From an uncultured Shimia sp. (GTDB taxonomy: Bacteria; Pseudomonadota; Alphaproteobacteria; Rhodobacterales; Rhodobacteraceae), in the NCBI GenBank assembly GCA_937897325.1, contig CALCOY010000027.1:62001-126000 (forward strand): a stretch of DNA of 64,000 bases, read 5' to 3'. A program made the position numbers and the translations under genes. Each line of letters begins with the position of its first letter. The stretch's first letter is position 1. This document shows positions 57,615-64,000 of this stretch, piece after piece. Under the pieces are notes generated by a model. That model was not told the origin of the DNA. It saw nothing but the letters and a program-made list of their open reading frames with translations, and searched no databases.

Positions 57615-58355
57615 ATGTTCAAGTTCGAGACCCTGGGGAGCGAGCACGAGGATCTGGTGATCTTTTTGCATGCGGCGGGACTTTCCTCTTGGATCTGGAG
57701 CGATGTGATCGCCCGGCTTTCCGGGATGGGGGCCCTTCTGATCGATATGCCAGGGCACGGACAGAATCGCGATACACGTTGGGTGTCTATTGACGAGACA
57801 GCGCGTCGGCTGAACGCGTTGGCGCGTGCTGAGCAGAACGGACGGCGGCTGCACATCGCCGGTCTGTCGATGGGATCATATGTGGGTCTGTCGATGCTGG
57901 CCGATGCACCCGGCCTTTATGACAGCGCGACGCTAAGCGGGTTTCATGCAGGTCGGATGCCGAAACGCGGATTCAATCATCTTGTGATCCGTTTGATGTC
58001 GCCCTTTCTGACGACGCGTTTCATGGCGCGTAAAACCGCGCAGATGTTGGCGGGTGGCGATGTCGATCTGGACCGGTTCGTCGAAGAGGCGACACAGGCA
58101 CGTTGGCAGGATGTAGCGAAATGCGCTCACGAGGCCATCGACTTTGAAGTCCCCACGGATCTGTCTGCGATAACGAGCCGGGTGATGATCGCGGCGGGCT
58201 CGAAAGAGCATTCAGCGATCCTGCAATCGCTTGATGTCTTCAAGGCAAGGTTGTCCCAATGTGACACATATGTCGCCGATGGCCTGGGGCATGGATGGCC
58301 GGGACAGGCTCCGGGCCAGTTTGCCGATCTGCTGCTGCGCCACGTCCGAGGCTAG
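57615..58355 (+). CDS. Alpha/beta hydrolase
   Basis: The 246-residue protein has the alpha/beta-hydrolase fold: LVIFLHAAGLSSWIW for the oxyanion region, the nucleophile elbow IAGLSMGSY with Ser85, and the C-terminal His in VADGLGHGWPGQ. The substrate is unknown. The start at MFKFETLG is preferred because GGAGG lies upstream. Its stop interlocks with that of the convergent helicase gene on CTAG. Confidence 0.87.
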   Translation: MFKFETLGSEHEDLVIFLHAAGLSSWIWSDVIARLSGMGALLIDMPGHGQNRDTRWVSIDETARRLNALARAEQNGRRLHIAGLSMGSYVGLSMLADAPGLYDSATLSGFHAGRMPKRGFNHLVIRLMSPFLTTRFMARKTAQMLAGGDVDLDRFVEEATQARWQDVAKCAHEAIDFEVPTDLSAITSRVMIAAGSKEHSAILQSLDVFKARLSQCDTYVADGLGHGWPGQAPGQFADLLLRHVRG

Positions 58356-60793
58356 AACGGCACGCGCCACGTGCGCTTTGCCGGTTCGGGCGCAAGACCT
58401 GCTGTGGTCATGAGCCGCTCGGCCTCCTCGGCGAGCAGTTTTTCCTCGGCCAAGCCCTTGATCGGAACGCGCCCCACTTCGAGCATCAGGGGCGCTGCCA
58501 GCGGGGTCACGCGGTCATGCTCGGTCAGGTCGATCCTGTTGCCTATACGTTCGCACATTTCTTCGATCCGACCGAAATCCACAAGCCCACGCAAGGCTTC
58601 CTCGCGGGTGATGTCGAGCATCAGGTGGCCGGGATCATATTTGTGCAGCGTGTCGTAAAGGATATCGGAACTGAAGGTTGCTTGTCGGCCGGACTTGCGA
58701 GCGGACGGCGTGTTGCGCTCAATAAGTCCCGCGATCGTTGCGCTGGCTCGAAAAGTCCGTTTCATCACCGCGTTACCTGCCAGCCAGTTTTCCAACCCAT
58801 CCCGTAGGGCGTCGATCTCAAAAAGTGGGTGCGGGTCGGTGATTTTGTCGAGGCCCCAAATCAGAGTGGCATAATCTGTCGCTAGAAAGCCCAAGGGGTT
58901 GAGCCCGGTCTCTTCCATTCGTTTGGTAAGCAAGAGACCAAGTGTTTGCATCGCGTTCCTACCGGCAAATCCGTACACAGCCGTATGGACGCGGTTGTCG
59001 TGTGGGAAGCTTTCGATGAGCAAGCGGTCGGGCTCGGGCAGTCGCGAGACTTCGCGTTGCAGGCTTAGCCAGTCGGATGTGTGATCCGGCAGAGCCGGCC
59101 ATTCCGCTTGTTGAAACATCTCCAGAATGCGTTCGGAAAGTTGTGTGGACGTCGCAAACTTGGTGCCGAGGAACGTCGCGATCTTGGGTTTTTTGTCAGA
59201 ACGGCGCGTCACTTCGACCGTCATTTCGCGCAGGCCTTCGTAGCGGACGATCTGACCACCGATCAGGAAGGTGTCACCTGGGGTGAGGGATGCGGCGAAG
59301 CCTTCCTCGATCTCGCCGAGAGGTTTGCCCCCACGTGAATTCTTCATCCGAACCTTGAGCGTGTCGGTGTCCTGGATCGTGCCGAGGTTCATGCGGATGC
59401 GTTGGGCTCCACGCGGATCGCGCAATTGCCACAGGCCGTCGGCGCGGTGTTGCAGACGCTTCCATTGGTCATAGGCGCGCAGGGCATAGCCGCCGGTTGC
59501 GCAGAAATCGAGGCAGGCGTCAAACTCGGCCCGGGTGAGGGAGGCGTAGGCACCGACTGTGGTGATCTCCGCGTAAAGCGCGCTGGCATCAAACGGCCCT
59601 GAAGCCGCGGCGATCAGGATATGTTGGCAAAGGACATCACGCGGGCCACGGCCTTTCGAATCGCCGTCAAGCGCGCCCTCTTTGACAGCATCAAGGGCGG
59701 CGATACATTCCACGACCTCGAACCGATTGGCGGGAACGAGCAAGGCCTTGGAAGGCGCGTTATAGCGGTGGTTGGCTCGGCCGATCCGCTGAACCAGCCG
59801 TTTGACGTTTTTGGGCGCGCCGATCTGGACGACCAGATCCACATCGCCCCAGTCGATCCCGAGGTCGAGGCTGCCGGTGCAGACAATGGCCCGCAGATCC
59901 CCATTCACCATGGCCTGTTCGACCTTTTCGCGCTGCTGGCGATCAAGACTGCCATGGTGAATGCCGATTGGCAGGCTGTCCTCATTGGCGAGCCATAGAT
60001 TGTGAAAGAAAATCTCGGCCTGGGCGCGGGTGTTGTGGAAGATCAGCGTGGTTTTGTGCTGCCGGATCTGATCGAGCACGGTGGGAATGCTGTACTTTGC
60101 GCCAGATCCGGCCCAGGGTGGTTTTTCATCTGTGACAAGCATCCGGATGTCCGGGGCCGGGCCGGGATCGGCCATAAGGATCTCGCAAGGGTCGGGATGG
60201 CGGGCCAGTTGATGCGCGATAGCGGCCGGATCCTCGACCGTGGCCGAAAGCCCGACCCGCTTGATGTCGGGTTGCAGCGCTTGCAACCGGGACAGTGCCA
60301 GCATCAGTTGATCGCCGCGTTTGCTTTCTGCGAGCGCATGAATTTCATCGACGATCACACGTTTCAGCCCCGCAAAGATGCGCGGGGCGTCTTCGTATGA
60401 GGTCAAGAGCGCCAGGCTCTCCGGGGTGGTCAACAGGATATGTGGCGGATCGGCGCGTTGGCGGCGTTTCTGGGTGTAGCTTGTGTCGCCGGTCCGATCT
60501 TCGATCCGGATGGGCAAGCCCATTTCCCCGACCGGCGTGCGCAGGTTGCGTTTGATATCAGCGGCCAGGGCCTTGAGTGGCGAGATGTAAATTGTGTGCA
60601 GACCCTCGTGAGCTTCTTCGGCCAGATCAGCAAGGGTGGGTAGAAATCCGGCAAGGGTTTTCCCGCCCCCCGTGGGCGCGATCAGGAGGATTGCGGGGGC
60701 GTCAGACCGGTTCAGCATCTGCTGTTGGTGCGGATGGACCTGCCAGCCCCTGGCCGCGAACCATTTGTGAAAGATTTGGGGCAGTGTGCGCAT
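58352..60793 (-). CDS. Ligase-associated DEXH-box helicase (Lhr-like)
   Basis: The 813-residue protein is a superfamily 2 helicase of the Lhr type. Motifs are LIAPTGGGKTLAGFLPTL (Walker A), TTPESLALLTSYEDA, VDEIHALAESKRGDQL (DEIH box), VGLSATVEDP, IFHNTRAQAE and VQRIGRANHRY, then an Lhr core domain of about 400 residues. It belongs to the ligase-associated DNA damage response set together with PdeM. An in-frame TTG at 60829 is an alternative start, but ATG 60793 (MRTLPQIFHKWF) agrees better with relatives. Confidence 0.93.
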   Translation of the reverse strand: MRTLPQIFHKWFAARGWQVHPHQQQMLNRSDAPAILLIAPTGGGKTLAGFLPTLADLAEEAHEGLHTIYISPLKALAADIKRNLRTPVGEMGLPIRIEDRTGDTSYTQKRRQRADPPHILLTTPESLALLTSYEDAPRIFAGLKRVIVDEIHALAESKRGDQLMLALSRLQALQPDIKRVGLSATVEDPAAIAHQLARHPDPCEILMADPGPAPDIRMLVTDEKPPWAGSGAKYSIPTVLDQIRQHKTTLIFHNTRAQAEIFFHNLWLANEDSLPIGIHHGSLDRQQREKVEQAMVNGDLRAIVCTGSLDLGIDWGDVDLVVQIGAPKNVKRLVQRIGRANHRYNAPSKALLVPANRFEVVECIAALDAVKEGALDGDSKGRGPRDVLCQHILIAAASGPFDASALYAEITTVGAYASLTRAEFDACLDFCATGGYALRAYDQWKRLQHRADGLWQLRDPRGAQRIRMNLGTIQDTDTLKVRMKNSRGGKPLGEIEEGFAASLTPGDTFLIGGQIVRYEGLREMTVEVTRRSDKKPKIATFLGTKFATSTQLSERILEMFQQAEWPALPDHTSDWLSLQREVSRLPEPDRLLIESFPHDNRVHTAVYGFAGRNAMQTLGLLLTKRMEETGLNPLGFLATDYATLIWGLDKITDPHPLFEIDALRDGLENWLAGNAVMKRTFRASATIAGLIERNTPSARKSGRQATFSSDILYDTLHKYDPGHLMLDITREEALRGLVDFGRIEEMCERIGNRIDLTEHDRVTPLAAPLMLEVGRVPIKGLAEEKLLAEEAERLMTTAGLAPEPAKRTWRVPF

Positions 60794-60835
60794 GGCGCTA
60801 TAGGTAAGCTGCGGGTCCGTCTGATCCAATAAAGG

Positions 60836-61618
60836 TTAGCGGGGCCGCAGCCTTTTGACGGCCGCTTTGATCGCTTCAGGCAAGGCTTTGTCGGCTCCTG
60901 AGGGTGCTGCATCCATTGCTGCGTCGATATCTTTGACGAGGATGCCTATGGAATTGCCCGAGGAATGGCCGTCGCGGGCAAATTCGATGTTGCGATAACC
61001 GGAGGCGAACCAGTTCTGGCCGGACGACGTGTTGATCAGTTCCAGCAGGCCGTCTTCGTCAATGCCTGTCTGGTCGGCCCAATCGAGAACAAGCCGGGTC
61101 ATAGCAGTGTTCGTGGCGGCCAGAAGGTTGTTCAGAACCTTGGCCTGCATGCCCGCACCGAAGGGACCTACCCGATGAAAGTGCTTGCCCATTGCCTTGA
61201 ACAGGGGTTGAGCGGCGTTGAGGTCCGCCTCTTCCCCGCCCAGCATGAAGCTGAGCGAGGCTGTCTCGGCAGCGACTTGCGCACCCGACATGGGTGCGTC
61301 GATCAACACAATATGTTCGGGCACACGGTTGATAAGCTTGCGCACGTAGCGGGGTGACAGGGTCGAACTGATGATGATCCGGCGCAGGTTGGGGGCCGTC
61401 ACGAAGTTCTGCTTGCCGAAAAGGACGCTTTCTGTCTGGTCCTCGTCGCGCACGACGCTGATTAGTGTATCGATCCCGATCGCGAACATCGCTGGATCTG
61501 TGGTGATCCAGCCGCCGGATTTCGGTACGATGTCGAAACCTTGCGCCTCAAAGCCCGCGCCCCGCAAAGCGGCGAGCATCGGGCCACCCATACGACCACA
61601 GCCGGCGATACCGATCAT
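60836..61618 (-). CDS. NAD(P)-dependent 3-hydroxyisobutyrate-dehydrogenase-like oxidoreductase
   Basis: The 260-residue protein has the N-terminal Rossmann motif GIAGCGRMGGPML, the substrate-region DAPMSGAQVAAETASLSFMLGG, and the helical domain with the probable catalytic Lys in GAGMQAKVLNNLLAATNTAM. It is a beta-hydroxyacid dehydrogenase; the substrate is unknown. The ATG overlaps the stop of the Tad ATPase gene (ATGA), so it is expressed with the pilus operon although a role in piliation is not obvious. Confidence 0.88.
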   Translation of the reverse strand: MIGIAGCGRMGGPMLAALRGAGFEAQGFDIVPKSGGWITTDPAMFAIGIDTLISVVRDEDQTESVLFGKQNFVTAPNLRRIIISSTLSPRYVRKLINRVPEHIVLIDAPMSGAQVAAETASLSFMLGGEEADLNAAQPLFKAMGKHFHRVGPFGAGMQAKVLNNLLAATNTAMTRLVLDWADQTGIDEDGLLELINTSSGQNWFASGYRNIEFARDGHSSGNSIGILVKDIDAAMDAAPSGADKALPEAIKAAVKRLRPR

Positions 61619-62925
61619 TTGATGATATGTTCGTCCTTGACGAACATATTGGCCCAGGCCCGGTCGATCAGGTCCGGGGTCATCTGGTAGGCGATACCTT
61701 CAAATTCGCAAATCGCTATCATCTGATCGATCAGGAAGACTGGCTGGTAGTTCGAGTAAATGCTGTCGATCGTGGGATACTTAACCTTGAGCAGATGCAC
61801 CAGCGCCTTTTCGTCAAGCGGCATGCCCTTCTTCTTGGCGACCATCGCGAAGATTTTCAGGAAGTTTTCCTGATCCGGCCCGTCGATTTTGATCTTGAAG
61901 AAGATCCGGCGCAAGGCGGCCTGGTCGAAGATCTCGTTCGGATGGAAGTTGGTCGAAAAGATGACGAGCGTGTCAAAGGGCACCTCGAACTTTTCGCCGG
62001 ATTGCAGGGCAAGGATGTCTTTGCTTTCCTCCAGTGGCACGATCCAACGGTTGACGAGCGCCTGCGGCGGTTCGGCCTGGCGGCCAAGGTCGTCGACGAT
62101 GAAGATGCCGCCCGTTGACTTCAGCTGCAGCGGGGCCTGGTAGGTCCGCGCGGTGGGATTGTATACCAGATCAAGCATTGAAAGGCTAAGTTCACCACCC
62201 GTCACAACGGTTGGACGTTCGCAGCGGACATAGCGTGTATCGAAACGCCCAGAGGTACGGCGCAATGAGGTCGGGTCGTCCTCTTCCTCTTCTACCGCAT
62301 TGTGCACGATCGGATCATAGACAGTGATGACCTGTCCCGAATATTCAATGGCGCGGGGTACGTAGACCTTGTCGCCAAGCGCATCACGAATGCCATTCGA
62401 GATTGAGGATTTACCGTTGCCAGGAGGGCCATACATCAGAATGGACCGGCCAGCAGAAACGGCAGGCCCCAAGTGATCCAGCAGGCTGTCGGGCAGAACA
62501 AGGTGCCCCATCGCCCCGGTCAGTTGGTCGCGTGTGACCTGAATGTTGCGGATCGACTGCCGCTTGACCTGTTCGCGATAGACATCCAGCGGAACCGGCA
62601 TCGCGCCAAAATATTCGGATTGAGACAAGGCGTCGTGTGCGCGGGATTTGCCCGCATCGGTGAGCTGATAGCCCATTTCGTTGCCGTTATTGGCGTTCAG
62701 CGTCCCTGTCGCCTCGACCAGTTTTTGGTCCCGACACATGTCGACGAGTTCCTGTACCACGGGGATTGGCAGACACATGGCCTTTGACAGTTCCGACACC
62801 ATTTCAAGGTTCTTACGGAACATGGTTTTCAGCGTGATGTCTCGCATCATCACGATGGGAAGGCGCATTTCTTCCAGCCGCTTGGGTGCTGGAGGTGCCA
62901 TCACGTTGGTGGTCTGCATATTCAT
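61615..62925 (-). CDS. AAA ATPase with winged-helix N-terminus, Tad pilus locus
   Basis: The 436-residue protein has a winged-helix-like N-terminal region (residues about 20-125, including MVSELSKAMCLPIPVVQELVDMCRDQKLVEATG) and an AAA core with Walker A YGPPGNGKSS at about 166-173, Walker B IFIVDDLGRQ and sensor VIFSTNFHPNEIFDQAALRRIFFKIKI. Proteins of this form occur in Tad/Flp pilus loci of Rhodobacteraceae. It follows the prepilin peptidase gene by 67 bp. Its precise role (assembly, regulation or localisation) is not known to me. Confidence 0.85.
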   Translation of the reverse strand: MNMQTTNVMAPPAPKRLEEMRLPIVMMRDITLKTMFRKNLEMVSELSKAMCLPIPVVQELVDMCRDQKLVEATGTLNANNGNEMGYQLTDAGKSRAHDALSQSEYFGAMPVPLDVYREQVKRQSIRNIQVTRDQLTGAMGHLVLPDSLLDHLGPAVSAGRSILMYGPPGNGKSSISNGIRDALGDKVYVPRAIEYSGQVITVYDPIVHNAVEEEEDDPTSLRRTSGRFDTRYVRCERPTVVTGGELSLSMLDLVYNPTARTYQAPLQLKSTGGIFIVDDLGRQAEPPQALVNRWIVPLEESKDILALQSGEKFEVPFDTLVIFSTNFHPNEIFDQAALRRIFFKIKIDGPDQENFLKIFAMVAKKKGMPLDEKALVHLLKVKYPTIDSIYSNYQPVFLIDQMIAICEFEGIAYQMTPDLIDRAWANMFVKDEHIIK

Positions 62926-62992
62926 CTTTGAACGCCCCGAATGCTCAAGTCGACACTCTGCCTAAAAGCTTATTAGGACATAAATATGGCGC

Positions 62993-63484
62993 TTATGCGC
63001 CGAAAAAGACGCCAAGGCCAAGGTAGGCGGCCAATGTGCCGCCCAAGGTGAAGCCCATGGGAAACTTCTTTCGGGTCCAGCTTTCCCAGTGGGGGGCGAT
63101 TTGCCTGAGCGGCGTAAACTTGATGATACGGTGGGTGGTGAATGCCGCCAGAAGGGCGGCGGCAAAAAGACCCATTATCAGACGCACATCGCCAAGCAGG
63201 ACATATGGTGCCGCGGCGGCAATGAATTTAGCATCGCCTGCGCCCATCGCGCCGCGGGCATTCAGGATCATGCCAATGATCAACATCACGACCAGATGCG
63301 AGAGCTGCCACAGGTATTGGGTGAATGGCATCAAAAGCGGAGCGATCAGGATGAAGATCAGTCCAAGGACGATCACGGCATGGTTCTTGATTCGCATTTC
63401 GCGCAGATCCGTGAACGCAACATAAAGGCAGATGGGCAGCGTGAGGAGAAAAAACCACAGCGCGGCGTTCTGAGTTAATTCCAC
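62993..63484 (-). CDS. Prepilin peptidase, A24 family (TadV/CpaA)
   Basis: The 163-residue membrane protein cleaves and may methylate Flp-type prepilins. The two catalytic Asp are Asp26 in VAFTDLREMRIKN and Asp84 in AMGAGDAKFIAA, and there are about five membrane segments. The GTG start lies 7 bp after the stop of the TPR gene. It is the short form without an N-methylation domain, typical of Tad loci. Confidence 0.92.
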   Translation of the reverse strand: MELTQNAALWFFLLTLPICLYVAFTDLREMRIKNHAVIVLGLIFILIAPLLMPFTQYLWQLSHLVVMLIIGMILNARGAMGAGDAKFIAAAAPYVLLGDVRLIMGLFAAALLAAFTTHRIIKFTPLRQIAPHWESWTRKKFPMGFTLGGTLAAYLGLGVFFGA

Positions 63485-63490
63485 GTGCTA

Positions 63491-64000
63491 TCAGCCGGTT
63501 GAGGTGTTGTCTTCAAGTGCGCGGAGCGAGTTCACGGCCGCTTCGAAATGTTGAGGATGAGTTTTGATCGCATCGCGCAACAGGCCCTTAGCTGTCTCAA
63601 CGTCGCCCTGTTTGACGGCGGACAGGGCCATCGTGTGTAGAAGCTGTGCGCGTTCGATCTGATCCATCGGCATGACGGGCAGCGTGTAGTTGCGCTGCGC
63701 TGCGCGCGCGATGACGAGGTTGTTCTTGGCTGTAAACAGCTTGTTGTCCTGACGGACCGCATCGATAAAGAGGCGCTCTGCCGCAGTGTAGTCGCCCCGG
63801 GTCAGCTTTGAATAGCCCCAGTTGTTCATCACGCCTGCGGGCGTCGTCGTCAGTCCCACGGCGGTTTCGTAGAAGCTGTCGGCTCTTTTCCATTCCTTGT
63901 TGCTGTCGGCGATCATGGCCTCAAGCCGGTAGCGCTTGAACGTCTCATGGGTGGGTGGAACGGCATCGAGTGTCTGTTCTGCCGTCGCCCAGTCGCCCGA
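63491..64000 (-). CDS. TPR protein of the Tad locus, 5' end outside the window
   Basis: The frame is open to the window edge, so the N-terminus is missing. The visible 169 residues contain TPR-like helices: WKRADSFYETAVGL, MNNWGYSKLTRGDYTAAERLFIDAVRQD, ERAQLLHTMALSAVKQGDVETAKGLLRDAIKTHPQHFEAAVNS. It fits the TadD-like lipoprotein/TPR component of Tad pilus loci and is 6 bp upstream of the prepilin peptidase gene. Confidence 0.82.
   Translation of the reverse strand, partial: SGDWATAEQTLDAVPPTHETFKRYRLEAMIADSNKEWKRADSFYETAVGLTTTPAGVMNNWGYSKLTRGDYTAAERLFIDAVRQDNKLFTAKNNLVIARAAQRNYTLPVMPMDQIERAQLLHTMALSAVKQGDVETAKGLLRDAIKTHPQHFEAAVNSLRALEDNTSTG

Noticed and set aside
62961-62977. Imperfect palindrome around AAGCTT upstream of the Tad ATPase
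   Set aside because: Mismatched at the centre and not matching any operator I know.

Overview
The window reads as a chromosomal segment of an alphaproteobacterium of the Rhodobacteraceae (Roseobacter group). Supporting signs are the GlpSTPQ-V type glycerol ABC transporter, phosphatidylcholine synthase, the fhs / chorismate mutase / folD cluster, the ligase-associated PdeM and Lhr-like helicase pair, DUF1127 and DUF2237 proteins, and a Tad pilus locus. The DNA is GC-rich and densely coded, with many ATGA, GTGA or TGATG overlaps between genes. No rRNA, tRNA, CRISPR array, insertion sequence or prophage was recognised.

Layout. 1-3.6 kb: a 45-aa small protein, a secreted PepSY-like protein with an Asp/Gly tail, a membrane-tethered LuxR-type HTH protein, DUF2237, DUF2332 and pth. 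3.66-6.0 kb: a decayed operon for L-threonate/tetronate catabolism (ltnD, otnK, otnI remnants) behind glpK. 6.0-15.5 kb: a long minus-strand glycerol operon glpD-S-T-P-Q, a Cys-rich secreted protein, DUF2160, glpV and glpK, divergent from glpR. The glpD/glpR gap carries three TTCG elements with an exact 10-bp period that overlap a good glpR promoter. 16.5-19.5 kb: a BKACE-family enzyme, an acyl-CoA dehydrogenase and a leishmanolysin-like protease. 19.7-26 kb: a hypothetical gene, truA, YcjX, GNAT and YcjF proteins, and a cNMP-binding/thioredoxin-reductase-like fusion. 26.3-35.5 kb: ileS, ogt, pcs, xerC with its DUF484 partner, a transaldolase and priA. 35.8-39.7 kb: MFS and MATE transporters, prmA and a small membrane protein.

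39.8-43.8 kb: DUF1127, the ruvCAB operon, a cluster of three hairpins and two conserved small genes. 43.9-52.9 kb: the Tol-Pal locus (ybgC, tolQ, tolR, tolA, a small TolA-C-like gene, tolB, pal, cpoB) followed by tilS and ftsH, closed by a clear intrinsic terminator. 53-56.7 kb: a MOSC protein, then fhs, chorismate mutase and folD. 56.7-60.8 kb: pdeM, an alpha/beta hydrolase and the Lhr-like helicase. 60.8-64 kb: the end of a Tad pilus operon on the minus strand (TPR protein, prepilin peptidase, AAA ATPase) with a dehydrogenase attached.

Most genes are conserved housekeeping or metabolic genes and I see no obvious novel defence island. The items most worth a second look are the TolA-C-like small protein between tolA and tolB, the Cys-rich secreted protein coupled into the glycerol transporter operon, the 10-bp-periodic TTCG operator, the threonate-operon fossil, the cNMP/flavoprotein fusion, and four convergent gene pairs whose stop codons interlock on CTAG.
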